Part shown: positions 23,623-30,585 of the stretch, one piece after another | Layout of the letters: every line of letters begins with the position of its first letter | Position numbering within the stretch: the stretch's first letter is position 1 | Virus record (IMG/VR): IMGVR_UViG_3300042445_000658 | Location: 1-30,585 of that record | Source of the DNA: a virus | Reading direction: 5' to 3' (one strand) | Length of the DNA: 30,585 nucleotides | The notes under the pieces: model-generated | Databases searched by the model: none | Told to the model about the DNA's origin: nothing | The model's input: the letters and a program-made list of their open reading frames with translations, nothing else | Translations under genes and position numbers: made by a program

Positions 23623-23644
23623 GGGCGGGTAATCAAACCCGCCC
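23623..23644 (+). terminator. Perfect 8-bp GC-rich hairpin between small genes
   Basis: GGGCGGGT at 23623-23630 pairs exactly with ACCCGCCC at 23637-23644 around a six-base loop. No T tract follows. It may terminate partially or protect the 3' end of the upstream message. Confidence 0.5.
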
Positions 23645-23663
23645 ACAATACAACAACAACAAT

Positions 23664-23960
23664 ATGAAAGTAGAAATTGAAAGATTAAACGGGTTGACCG
23701 TAATCAATTTAGAAAAAATCCGTTCCGCCAAATACGACCACAATGTCGAAATAAACGGGGAACATTCAAACACGTGTTTTATTTGCGGCAAACCAACGGG
23801 GTCACGAACGTTTGTTCATTATATCACCGACGGGTTTTTAATTCCCGCAGAATTGGACCACGACGATTTGGAATATTTTGACATGGAATCCCAAGGTTGT
23901 TTTCCAATTGGTTCCGAGTGCGCAAAAAAATTAGGATCTGAATTTTTAATGAAATTATAA
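23664..23960 (+). CDS. Small protein with four-Cys putative zinc site
   Basis: This 98-residue protein starts in a CAACAACAACAATATG context; the frame is open further upstream across the hairpin but that is unlikely to be coding. It has CFICGKPTG near residue 38 and GCFPIGSECAKKLG near 78, together a possible zinc-binding site. The middle is acidic (LDHDDLEYFDMES). No function recognised; the location near recombination genes suggests an early DNA-metabolism or host-takeover protein. Confidence 0.7.
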   Translation: MKVEIERLNGLTVINLEKIRSAKYDHNVEINGEHSNTCFICGKPTGSRTFVHYITDGFLIPAELDHDDLEYFDMESQGCFPIGSECAKKLGSEFLMKL

Positions 23961-23979
23961 ACCCAAAAATCAGTATAAA

Positions 23980-24279
23980 ATGTTCGACACAACAACAACC
24001 CAGGCCGACCAATTCAAAATGTTGGCGTATTTCAAAAACCCGAATGAATCAATTGGGGCAATCCATGTTATTCGCCGCCATTTATTACAAATGAATGCCC
24101 GACGATTTGCGGTCATTGCAGAGGCGGGAATCGAATTGTGGACCAAAGACAACCGTATTGTTGTAATCCAACGCGAAGGTCAATTTTTCCGCTTGTATAC
24201 GTCGATAAATTTCGACACCATGGACACCGCCCTGGAAGCAATTGACAAATTTTTTAGAATCCCTAAAATTGAATTTTGA
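23980..24279 (+). CDS. Small hypothetical protein
   Basis: This 99-residue protein (starts MFDTTTTQADQFKMLAYF) has an alpha-beta pattern with basic helix IRRHLLQMNARRF and beta strands IELWTKDNRIVVIQ. No membrane or signal segment and no family recognised. It lies in a tight run of small early-type genes; the next starts one base after its stop. Confidence 0.65.
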   Translation: MFDTTTTQADQFKMLAYFKNPNESIGAIHVIRRHLLQMNARRFAVIAEAGIELWTKDNRIVVIQREGQFFRLYTSINFDTMDTALEAIDKFFRIPKIEF

Positions 24280-24280
24280 T

Positions 24281-24619
24281 ATGGGACGAGTAAAAAAGCC
24301 AAGCGGCGAACCGAAATCCGCCGCCCGACCCAATGTTCAACGTCAAACGTTAAACAACAACAACGTCACCAAAGATACGCACGATTGTGTTTTATTCGGG
24401 TCAATTGCAGAACATTTTTGTGATTGGGAAATCGCGTTTCTTATTCATCACATGAATAAAGCGAAAACGTTCGGAATAAAAATCAATCTTCAAACCATTA
24501 AATTCATTGCAATCGAAACGATTAGTGAATTTATTCAAACAATCACCGTCGGTTCAATCGGTCAATCCGTCGTTGGTTGCATATTGTCAAAATTGGCCAC
24601 AAATTCAAAACACCCATAA
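24281..24619 (+). CDS. Small hypothetical protein
   Basis: This 112-residue protein starts at ATG 24281, one base after the previous stop (an upstream in-frame ATG would overlap that gene by 38 bases). It has a basic, disordered start (MGRVKKPSGEPKSAARPNVQ) and a hydrophobic helical remainder (FIAIETISEFIQTITVGSIG). No function recognised. Confidence 0.6.
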   Translation: MGRVKKPSGEPKSAARPNVQRQTLNNNNVTKDTHDCVLFGSIAEHFCDWEIAFLIHHMNKAKTFGIKINLQTIKFIAIETISEFIQTITVGSIGQSVVGCILSKLATNSKHP

Positions 24620-24621
24620 TT

Positions 24622-25104
24622 ATGGAACAAAATTTTTTAGCAATGGTCAACGCGGAACAATCGTTGACAAAGAAACGAGCGGCGGAATTCGCTCAAATCA
24701 TTATTGACATTAATGAAAACGGTCATGTGGATACGTTCACGGCGTTGGCCCGATTGGAATTCATGTCCCAGGTGATTGACACGGCCAAATCGAAATTGAG
24801 AGAAGCGGCCACCGACGAATTGGATTTATACGGTCCCGAAGCCAAAACGGGAATCAACCGTTTGGGCGTGACATTCAAATCCAAAGAAACGGCGGTGAAA
24901 TATGATTTTTCAATGACACCCATTTGGAACGAATTAAAAGCCGCAGAAGATCGCGCTTCAAATGAACGTAAGGATTTGGAAACCCAATTGAAAGCGTTGA
25001 AAAAATCAACGGTTAATGTGGATCCCGAAACGGGCGAAATGGTCGAAATGGTTATCCCAATCAAATCGTCAAAAACAACAGTCGAAATAACATTATCAAA
25101 ATAA
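24622..25104 (+). CDS. Hypothetical protein upstream of RecT
   Basis: This 160-residue protein starts two bases after the previous stop. It is helical and charged, with ELDLYGPEAKTGINRLGVTF in the middle and a likely coiled coil near 105-130 (ERKDLETQLKALKK). Helical proteins of this size sometimes precede phage annealases, where they may help recombination; this is inference only. The gene ends 66 bases before RecT, with a promoter in between. Confidence 0.65.
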   Translation: MEQNFLAMVNAEQSLTKKRAAEFAQIIIDINENGHVDTFTALARLEFMSQVIDTAKSKLREAATDELDLYGPEAKTGINRLGVTFKSKETAVKYDFSMTPIWNELKAAEDRASNERKDLETQLKALKKSTVNVDPETGEMVEMVIPIKSSKTTVEITLSK

Positions 25105-25120
25105 TTTTCAACAAATATTG

Positions 25121-25148
25121 TTTGAATAAATATTCATTCGTATTTTCG
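25121..25148 (+). promoter_or_regulatory. Promoter: TTTG then TATTTTCG, upstream of RecT
   Basis: TTTG at 25121-25124 and TATTTTCG at 25141-25148 (16-base spacer) resemble the promoter at 23359, with the shared block TTGTTTGAATRAA. The ATG is 22 bases further on with a CAACAACAACATG leader. The 66-base gap is otherwise empty. Confidence 0.55.
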
Positions 25149-25170
25149 TTGAAATCAAAACAACAACAAC

Positions 25171-26151
25171 ATGAACGAGATTCAAAAAAACCAGGTACAC
25201 GCCATTGACGTGGGCAAATTGCAAACTTATTTGAACGCCATGGGAATGGCGAACAATTTAACCAAAGGTGAATTCGAACAATTCGTGGAAATCGCCCAAG
25301 GGTTCGGACTGAATCCATTTAAGCGCGAAATTTACGCGAATAAATACGGGAACAACTTTTCGGTCATTGTCGGTTACGAAACCTACATTAAACGCGCCGA
25401 GCGTTCGGGGTTATTATCGGGTTGGTCGGTGAAAACCGACGGAACGGTCAATTTCCAAAAGCCAAAGGAATCGACATTGAGAGCGGAAATCACAATTCAC
25501 CGTCGTGATTTTCAACACCCATTTATTCATGAGGTTTATTTTTCGGAGTATTTCGGGACGACCAAAGACGGCGTATTGAACAAATTTTGGGGATCCAAAC
25601 CAATGACCATGATTAAAAAGGTGGCAATGGCCCAGGGTTTCCGATTGTGTTTTTCGGACGAATTGGGTGGCATGCCATACACCGCCGAGGAATTGAATAC
25701 AATGGACGCGGATCATGTGGTAATTGAGGACAAACCAAAAAGAACTTCAAGTAAGTACGAACAAAAGAAAGAAATCACCATTGAAGTTGAACCAACCCCC
25801 GAAACATTAAAGGACGAAATTAATATTTTTGCCAAAGCAATTGGGGCGGTAAAAGACGCGAAAAACATGGACGAATTACGAAAGGTTTGGACGCAATTCC
25901 AAAACATTCAAGGAAATCCCGATTTCAAAAAGTTGGTCAATGATCGCAAGGCAAAGTTAACCGCAGAGATTGAACCTACCAACGACGTGAAATCCGAGGA
26001 CGAAATGATTAAATTGATTGACGGTTGTGATACCGAATCCGAAGTCCTGGAATTAACCGCAGACGAAAAGCGTCGTGACGTTTTAGACGCTGCATTGGAT
26101 CGAATTACTCGATTAAGTGAAACCGCTGAAAATGGAGGGTCAAATGAGTAA
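25171..26151 (+). CDS. recT: RecT/Bet-family single-strand annealing protein
   Basis: This 326-residue protein binds single-stranded DNA and anneals complementary strands in phage recombination. The RecT/Bet core is clear: GFGLNPFKREIYANKYG, then VGYETYIKRAERSGLLSGW, and FWGSKPMTMIKKVAMAQGFR followed by LGGMPYTAEEL. The C-terminal 140 residues after TAEEL form a Lys/Glu-rich extension not needed by the core. No exonuclease gene is present in the window. The C-terminus NGGSNE overlaps the next start and is duplicated 216 bases later. Confidence 0.9.
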   Translation: MNEIQKNQVHAIDVGKLQTYLNAMGMANNLTKGEFEQFVEIAQGFGLNPFKREIYANKYGNNFSVIVGYETYIKRAERSGLLSGWSVKTDGTVNFQKPKESTLRAEITIHRRDFQHPFIHEVYFSEYFGTTKDGVLNKFWGSKPMTMIKKVAMAQGFRLCFSDELGGMPYTAEELNTMDADHVVIEDKPKRTSSKYEQKKEITIEVEPTPETLKDEINIFAKAIGAVKDAKNMDELRKVWTQFQNIQGNPDFKKLVNDRKAKLTAEIEPTNDVKSEDEMIKLIDGCDTESEVLELTADEKRRDVLDAALDRITRLSETAENGGSNE

Positions 26152-26152
26152 A
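26133..26152 (+). repeat. Repeated RBS-start-stop junction, copy 1
   Basis: TGGAGGGTCAAATGAGTAAA contains a Shine-Dalgarno (GGAGGG), the ATG of the next gene, and the TAA of RecT. It recurs with one change at 26350. In both places the same bases encode the terminal GGSNE of the upstream protein, so the junction was probably duplicated. Confidence 0.7.
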
Positions 26153-26368
26153 ATGTCAGCATTAGATTTTTTGGAATATCGCTATAAACACAACGTCAAT
26201 TTAACGGAAGGTGATTTTGTCCAAGCCAAAGCAATGCATAAAGCCGAAATTGAAAAAACCTATTTTGACGGCCAATGTGTTAACGCAAAAACGGGAACGA
26301 CGTATGAATCGTTAATTGAAAGTTCAAAGAATTATTACAATCAAAAATTTGGAGGGTCAAATGAATAA
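26144..26368 (+). CDS. Small protein, paralogue of the next gene
   Basis: This 74-residue protein starts at ATG 26144, five bases after GGAGGG, overlapping RecT by eight bases. It begins MSKMSALDFLEYRY and has VQAKAMHKAEIEK; it ends YYNQKFGGSNE. The next protein has a matching start ([MQ]S[AP][LV]D[FY]L) and AKEMEAEN, so the two appear related. Such small proteins recur in Bacteroidota phages as I recall; function unknown. Confidence 0.65.
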   Translation: MSKMSALDFLEYRYKHNVNLTEGDFVQAKAMHKAEIEKTYFDGQCVNAKTGTTYESLIESSKNYYNQKFGGSNE

Positions 26369-26369
26369 A
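26350..26369 (+). repeat. Repeated RBS-start-stop junction, copy 2
   Basis: TGGAGGGTCAAATGAATAAA matches copy 1 at 19 of 20 bases with the same functional arrangement. Confidence 0.7.
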
Positions 26370-26714
26370 CAAAGTCCCGTTGATTATCTTGTTACTGAGA
26401 TTGAAAAAATTGGTTTTTCAAGCAATAACACGTTGGAGTTTTATGATACTGTTCAAGTTGCCAAGGAAATGGAAGCCGAGAATAATCAAGAACGATTAAT
26501 CAAAGAATCTAATCCAGGGTTGTTTAACAGTCCATACGCCATTGAACCAACCCCGAAAATTACACGCGAAGAGGTTTGGATGAAAGCGTGGGTTTGTATT
26601 GGTGCGTCGATAACATGTCATGAAACAACCACCGCAACCAAATGGGCGGATAAATGTCTTGACGCATTTGACGAACGTTTTTCGAATAAAGGAGGTCACC
26701 ATGAAAGCAAATGA
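26361..26714 (+). CDS. Small protein, paralogue of the previous gene with extra C-terminus
   Basis: This 117-residue protein starts at ATG 26361 with GGAGGG five bases upstream. Its N-terminal 45 residues resemble the preceding protein; the C-terminal part (ITREEVWMKAWVCIGASI) is different and may be a fusion. It ends 14 bases inside the next gene. Function unknown. Confidence 0.65.
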   Translation: MNKQSPVDYLVTEIEKIGFSSNNTLEFYDTVQVAKEMEAENNQERLIKESNPGLFNSPYAIEPTPKITREEVWMKAWVCIGASITCHETTTATKWADKCLDAFDERFSNKGGHHESK

Positions 26715-27093
26715 ATTGCGTATCGGTAACATTATTGAAGCCGAAAGAATGTATACGTCGGGTTGGTCATGGACATATGTAGGACATGAAACAATTTACA
26801 ATGTCGCATGTGGAAATGAAGCGTATTATCGACCAATCCCATTAACCGAAGAATGGTTGTTGAAGTTTGGGTTTGTGGCAAAAAGTATTGATTATAATTT
26901 TACATTAGGAAATATTGAAATAGCATCCGCTATAAGAGTATTATCAACTAATGAAAGACGTAATTTTTATTTAGACTGTGAAATTCCCGAATGGATGAAA
27001 ATTAAAATTGAATACGTTCATCAACTTCAAAATCTATACTTTGCATTAACGGGTGAGGAATTACAAACAAAAGCCAACCCATGCAAAAAGTGA
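26701..27093 (+). CDS. Conserved small Bacteroidota-phage-type protein
   Basis: This 130-residue protein starts five bases after GGAGG at 26691-26695. Its pattern MKANELRIGNII ... PIPLTEEWLLKFGF ... IEYVHQLQNLYFALTGEEL is one I recognise as a frequent small accessory protein of Bacteroidota phages and prophages, with no known function. It has a typical beta-rich opening and a helical end. The use of a Shine-Dalgarno sets it apart from the structural genes. Confidence 0.75.
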   Translation: MKANELRIGNIIEAERMYTSGWSWTYVGHETIYNVACGNEAYYRPIPLTEEWLLKFGFVAKSIDYNFTLGNIEIASAIRVLSTNERRNFYLDCEIPEWMKIKIEYVHQLQNLYFALTGEELQTKANPCKK

Positions 27094-27332
27094 TTCATTC
27101 GAAAATTGATTTACTCAATTCAAAATTGGTTGACATTGTTGGCGAACAAAAGGCGACAATGCAAGTCAATGTAACCATACTGACATGCACGATTATATCA
27201 GTTCGAGAATGGTCCGACGAGGACAACACCGAATTGAACCCCAACATGTGTGTGGTTTATCTAATTAGCGGTGAAACGTGGGTGATTTATACCCCATACC
27301 AGGAAGTAATTAAAATTTTAGGTTGGAATTAA
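27081..27332 (+). CDS. Small hypothetical protein
   Basis: This 83-residue protein overlaps its upstream neighbour by 13 bases. The first half is amphipathic (MQKVIHSKIDLLNSKLVDIV), the second beta-rich (CVVYLISGETWVIYTPYQEV). No family recognised. It sits in the accessory block with its neighbours. Confidence 0.6.
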   Translation: MQKVIHSKIDLLNSKLVDIVGEQKATMQVNVTILTCTIISVREWSDEDNTELNPNMCVVYLISGETWVIYTPYQEVIKILGWN

Positions 27333-27343
27333 TACGAAAAAAC

Positions 27344-27964
27344 ATGACAAGAGATCAAATGATTATGGCTCTATCAAAATCGAAAGATGAAATTGTAGCA
27401 GAAAAATGTAAGGATTTGTTAAGTGGCAAATTGTCCATTGAACAAGCAAAAAAAGAAGCGGGTGTATTTATGACATGCGTTTTGAATGGCGATTACAATG
27501 AGGCGTTGGCTCATGCAGACCATTACAAAAAATTGGCCCTATTTATTCACAAGGATTTAATCGAATTTGGTTTTTCGAAAGGAGGTGCGGAAAAGGATTT
27601 TGTACCGTATGAATTAAGTTTAGAGTTGAAAAAAATCGGGTTCAAAGAACGTTGTTTGGGTTATTACGATCAAGACGATAATCAAATATTGAAGTTTGAT
27701 TATGAATGTACAATGAACAGTATACCCGCACCAACGTTTTACCAGGCGTTCAAATGGTTTGATGAAAACACAAATTTGAAAGGTTTTATTGTTCCGTCGT
27801 TTGTAAGAGGTCATTTTGATTGGGTCATTTTAGAGAATGACGAAAAAAGAAATCAAAATGAAGTGGAATTTGTCGAACGCCATGAATCACAACAACAATG
27901 TTTGGAATATATGATTTCAATCACATTGTACAAAATGCAATTAATGCCAAATATATTGGATTAG
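27344..27964 (+). CDS. Accessory protein with a Bacteroidota-phage-type C-terminal domain
   Basis: This 206-residue protein starts at ATG 27344. Residues from about 88 (FVPYELSLELKKIGFKERCL, later TFYQAFKWFDENTNL) follow a pattern common in small Bacteroidota phage proteins of unknown role. The N-terminal 80 residues are helical. AG dinucleotides are about twice as frequent as in terL by my hand count (27 against 15 per 480 bases), and codon use looks less biased, so the gene may have been acquired later. Confidence 0.7.
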   Translation: MTRDQMIMALSKSKDEIVAEKCKDLLSGKLSIEQAKKEAGVFMTCVLNGDYNEALAHADHYKKLALFIHKDLIEFGFSKGGAEKDFVPYELSLELKKIGFKERCLGYYDQDDNQILKFDYECTMNSIPAPTFYQAFKWFDENTNLKGFIVPSFVRGHFDWVILENDEKRNQNEVEFVERHESQQQCLEYMISITLYKMQLMPNILD

Positions 27965-27966
27965 CC

Positions 27967-28368
27967 ATGAAGAAAACAGTATCAGTAAGAAGCCGCCAAG
28001 AACGGATTAAATCCCATATTAAATTGAAATTTGGGTCCATTCGTCAATTTTGCCAGGTGAACCAATTTAATTATTGGACCGCAACGAACGCGTTGAACAT
28101 GCGTTTAGAAATTGGCCATTTGTTGGAAGTGTTAACCGAAATCGAGTGTTTGATTATTGCGTCACCCGTTCAAACGTGTGAGGAATGTATCAACACCGAG
28201 GACCGCGAATATGTTCGTATCACGTTAATTACGAAGTGGAAATCAATTCAAAAGTTCGTGGACAATCATTCACAATTTTCAATGACATTTGTTCACAACG
28301 TAATCGCGGGAAAACGAAAAAACCGCGATAAGCGATTTTACGAATTGATTGCAGCCATTAACGCATGA
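27967..28368 (+). CDS. DNA-binding-like protein with two HTH-type repeats
   Basis: This 133-residue protein starts two bases after the previous stop. Residues about 20-58 (GSIRQFCQVNQFNYWTATNA) and 90-131 (KSIQKFVDNHSQFSMTFVHN) look like two copies of a helix-turn-helix-like unit, S-I-x-x-F followed by a turn and a recognition-like helix. A Cys pair (CEEC) sits between. A transcription or replication regulator is likely; it is coupled to the replication gene by a four-base overlap. No database family was recognised. Confidence 0.6.
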   Translation: MKKTVSVRSRQERIKSHIKLKFGSIRQFCQVNQFNYWTATNALNMRLEIGHLLEVLTEIECLIIASPVQTCEECINTEDREYVRITLITKWKSIQKFVDNHSQFSMTFVHNVIAGKRKNRDKRFYELIAAINA

Positions 28369-29171
28369 ACAACAAAGTCAAACAAAATTCCAGGGACCGA
28401 CAACCCGCGTTTCAATTTTACGCGGGTGATTGGTTGACCGATCCGTCTTTAAGAATGTGTTCATTCGAAACCCGTGGGGTTTGGATTGATTTATTATGTA
28501 TCATGTTTTTGAGCGACGAAATCGGTGTTTTGAAGATTGGAAATCAAATTTTAGACGAAAACGGTGTCCGAAATTTGGTAAAAATGTCGCCAAAAAAGTT
28601 CAAAAAAGTTTGGAATGAACTGATAATTTTCGGAATTGTAAAGTGTGACGAAAGTGGTCGATTTTTTTCCAAACGAATGGTGGGTGACGAACGTATCCGC
28701 CAAGTTAGACGGGAGGTTGGCAAATTGGGCGGGAATCCGAAGTTGATTAAAGAGGTTGGAAATTTGGTTAAGCAAAAGGACAACCAAAATCCAACCCCTT
28801 CATCTTCATCTTCATCTTCATCTTCATATAATACAAATAATGAGATTATTTGTATGGCAGATAATGATTTGGTTGATCACGGGAAAATTCATTTTTTAAT
28901 GCAGCATGTCGCCGACAATTTCCCCAATGTGGCAAAGATTAAAAATCAATTGACCAACGAACAATGTGAAAATTTGGAGGCGGAATTTTCCCGCGCTGAA
29001 ATTATTGAAGTTTTGGAGGCCATGGAAAACCATTCCAACGTGACTAAAAAATACATGTCGGTTTCACTAACTTTGAAAAATTGGATTAAAATTCGAAAAC
29101 AAAATGTCAAACAACAACAACAAAATGTCCGTTCGAAACCCGATTTCGACGATACAATTCGCAAGTTTTAA
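28365..29171 (+). CDS. DUF1376-type phage replication protein
   Basis: This 268-residue protein starts in an ATGA overlap. Residues 16-45 (FQFYAGDWLTDPSLRMCSFE and following TRGVWIDLLC) are the start of a DUF1376 domain, found in phage replication initiators related to DnaD/winged-helix proteins. A nine-Ser linker (146-154) from a TCATCT microsatellite joins it to a C-terminal helical region ending with a Gln-rich basic segment. It probably recruits replication proteins or helicase to phage DNA. Confidence 0.75.
   Translation: MNNKVKQNSRDRQPAFQFYAGDWLTDPSLRMCSFETRGVWIDLLCIMFLSDEIGVLKIGNQILDENGVRNLVKMSPKKFKKVWNELIIFGIVKCDESGRFFSKRMVGDERIRQVRREVGKLGGNPKLIKEVGNLVKQKDNQNPTPSSSSSSSSSYNTNNEIICMADNDLVDHGKIHFLMQHVADNFPNVAKIKNQLTNEQCENLEAEFSRAEIIEVLEAMENHSNVTKKYMSVSLTLKNWIKIRKQNVKQQQQNVRSKPDFDDTIRKF
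28800..28826 (+). repeat. TCATCT microsatellite encoding nine serines
   Basis: The hexamer TCATCT is repeated four times and followed by TCA, in frame. Slippage in units of six would only change the Ser linker length; it is the only perfect tandem repeat I noticed in the window. Confidence 0.85.
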
Positions 29172-29979
29172 GGGCCGAGAAATTGCAGAGGCCGCAACCC
29201 AGGACACACCGATCCGTGATTTGACCAACGACGAACCAATCCGTCAATCGTTGCGATACGTGTTCGCGTTAATCGGATTGAAAGCGGAAAACTTACCAAC
29301 GGACGTTCAAAAAATCGTTTTGTTGGAATTCATTCAAACGGAATTGAAACATTTCACGCCCGAAGAACTGAAATTGGCGTTTCGAATGGCGGTCGCGGGT
29401 GAACTGAATGTGGAAATTTTACATTTTCAAAATTTCAACGCCGTTTATTTGTCCAATGTCATGAACGCATACAAAGAAAAACGCGGGGCCGCATTGACTG
29501 AAATGAACCAAAAATTGAAAGCGTTGGAACCAAAAAAGGAACCAACCGAGGCGGAACAAATCGCCGCGTTTTGGGATTACATGGAAAAATTCGTCGGCTC
29601 AAAATTTGAGGAATACCGAACAACCAAACGAATTGATTGGGACAAAGTTTTTGGATCCGATCACATGTTCATTCAATTGGAAAAATTGGGGATCATTCAT
29701 TTGACAGTTCAAAGAAAAAACGAAATCATGAAGATCGCCGAAACCCAGGTCAAAACCCAATGGGAAAATGAACGTTCACAATCCCGTGATCGTGTCCGTG
29801 AAATACGTCAATTGCGCGAAGCGTTGGCGGAGGGATTAAAACCGCCGCAGAATTTCCAACAAAAGGTTGTCACCCGCGCCCGTGAATTAGCAATCGAACA
29901 AACGTTCGCGTCAATGTTGGAATCAAATATCGATTTCAAAGAAACAATTCAATCAATTAAATCAAATCAATATGAGTAG
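29125..29979 (+). CDS. Replication-region protein, unrecognised
   Basis: This 284-residue protein overlaps the replication gene by 47 bases. ATG 29125 follows CAACAACAACAAA; ATG 29104 would add seven residues. It is helical, with LPTDVQKIVLLEFIQTELKH and NFNAVYLSNVMNAYKEKRG, typical of proteins near phage replication genes in Bacteroidota, and a charged coiled-coil-like C-terminus. A helicase-loader role is possible by position; no ATPase motif is visible. Confidence 0.65.
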   Translation: MSVRNPISTIQFASFKGREIAEAATQDTPIRDLTNDEPIRQSLRYVFALIGLKAENLPTDVQKIVLLEFIQTELKHFTPEELKLAFRMAVAGELNVEILHFQNFNAVYLSNVMNAYKEKRGAALTEMNQKLKALEPKKEPTEAEQIAAFWDYMEKFVGSKFEEYRTTKRIDWDKVFGSDHMFIQLEKLGIIHLTVQRKNEIMKIAETQVKTQWENERSQSRDRVREIRQLREALAEGLKPPQNFQQKVVTRARELAIEQTFASMLESNIDFKETIQSIKSNQYE

Positions 29980-30235
29980 TAAGCCAGGACAAATTCAAGT
30001 CGGCACGGCGATCATGTTTTTGTTACAACGCGAATACATTCGCGAGTGCAAAATCGAACCCGCAATCGACGAAAACGGGACCCAACAAACGGGTCCAAAC
30101 GGGGAACCAATGGACCGAGCCGTCCACCCAATGGGTTGGACATTCGAAACATGGTTGAAAACAAACAAAATTGTTTTTGACGAACCGTCAATTATTGAAA
30201 AGGCCCCCGCGCCAATGCAAATTGTAAAATCTTAA
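29972..30235 (+). CDS. Small hypothetical protein upstream of SSB
   Basis: This 87-residue protein overlaps the previous gene by eight bases. It starts MSSKPGQIQVGTAIMFLLQR and ends in a Pro/Ala-rich tail. Mixed helix and strand, no known motif. Location between replication genes suggests an early role. Confidence 0.6.
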   Translation: MSSKPGQIQVGTAIMFLLQREYIRECKIEPAIDENGTQQTGPNGEPMDRAVHPMGWTFETWLKTNKIVFDEPSIIEKAPAPMQIVKS

Positions 30236-30244
30236 AACAACAAC

Positions 30245-30585
30245 ATGAATAAAATCATTGTAATTGGACGCGTTGGACGCGATCCCGAAACACGAACGTT
30301 TGGCCAAGGAACAAGCGTCACAAATTATTCGTTGGCGGTGACTGAAAAATGGTCGCGCAACGGTGAAAAGGAAGAAAAAACCACCTGGTTTAACATTTCA
30401 CAATTCGGACGCGGAGCGGAATTCTCGGCCCAATACGTTCGCAAAGGACAAAAAATCGCCGTTGACGGACGATTGGAAATCCGTGAATGGACCGACAAAA
30501 ATGGAGTAACGCGCAAAGACCCCGAAATTGTGGCGGACCACGTCGAAATTTTAGCGGATCCAAATCGAGTTGCAACCAATACCCA
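30245..30585 (+). CDS. ssb: Single-stranded DNA-binding protein (5' part)
   Basis: The frame is open from ATG 30245 to the window end (113 codons), so the C-terminus is missing. It is a clear OB-fold SSB: MNKIIVIGRVGRDPETRTFG, then SVTNYSLAVTEKW, TTWFNISQFGRGAE and YVRKGQKIAVDGRLEI, with the family's conserved Trp/Phe DNA-binding residues. It coats single strands during phage replication and recombination, alongside RecT. The start is preceded by AACAACAACATG. Confidence 0.93.
   Translation, partial: MNKIIVIGRVGRDPETRTFGQGTSVTNYSLAVTEKWSRNGEKEEKTTWFNISQFGRGAEFSAQYVRKGQKIAVDGRLEIREWTDKNGVTRKDPEIVADHVEILADPNRVATNT

Noticed and set aside
1-30585. tRNA genes, CRISPR arrays, insertion sequences, integrase or attachment sites
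   Set aside because: I saw no cloverleaf, regularly spaced repeats, transposase or recombinase motif; absence is by eye only.

Overview
The window is a contiguous piece of a tailed double-stranded DNA phage or prophage (Caudoviricetes, long-tailed type because of a 1156-residue tape measure protein). Every supported gene lies on the plus strand, packed with ATGA-type overlaps or short gaps. A Bacteroidota host, probably flavobacterial, is suggested by three things: TAnnTTTG-type promoter elements in the few gaps, A-rich and CAACAAC-rich leaders that usually lack a Shine-Dalgarno sequence, and several small proteins of kinds I associate with Bacteroidota phages. The host is an inference; no host gene, integrase, repressor or attachment site is present, so lifestyle cannot be decided.

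Layout. 1-2117: end of a possible small terminase gene, large terminase, and a putative tail-assembly chaperone whose -1 frame stays open after a T7 heptamer. 2129-11272: tail module (tape measure, a tail protein with an internal hydrophobic region, a 935-residue protein with two Ig/ASH-like domains, a Cys-rich protein). 11269-18407: head module (portal with a zinc-knuckle-like insert, a small Cys-rich protein, MuF head protein fused to an HExxH peptidase domain, a small acidic protein, scaffold, major capsid protein, likely major tail protein). 18504-22814: lysis genes (T7-lysozyme-like amidase, holin, candidate unimolecular spanin) interleaved with virion-type genes and micro-ORFs. 22833-25104: small hypothetical genes. 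25171-30585: RecT/Bet annealase, a block of small accessory genes with true GGAGG ribosome sites, a tandem HTH-like protein, a DUF1376-type replication protein and a single-stranded DNA-binding protein cut by the window end.

How they work together. MuF, scaffold and capsid protein build the procapsid on the portal; the terminase packages DNA; the chaperone and tape measure set tail length; the large beta-rich proteins probably form the tail tip; amidase, holin and spanin lyse the cell; RecT, the replication protein and SSB handle phage DNA. The most notable items are the MuF-metallopeptidase fusion followed by an overlapping acidic ORF, the candidate programmed frameshift, a thrice-repeated TTGACGTATWTTTG promoter-like motif, an identical leader in front of the capsid and next gene, the candidate u-spanin, and an Arg/Pro-rich 27-residue ORF.
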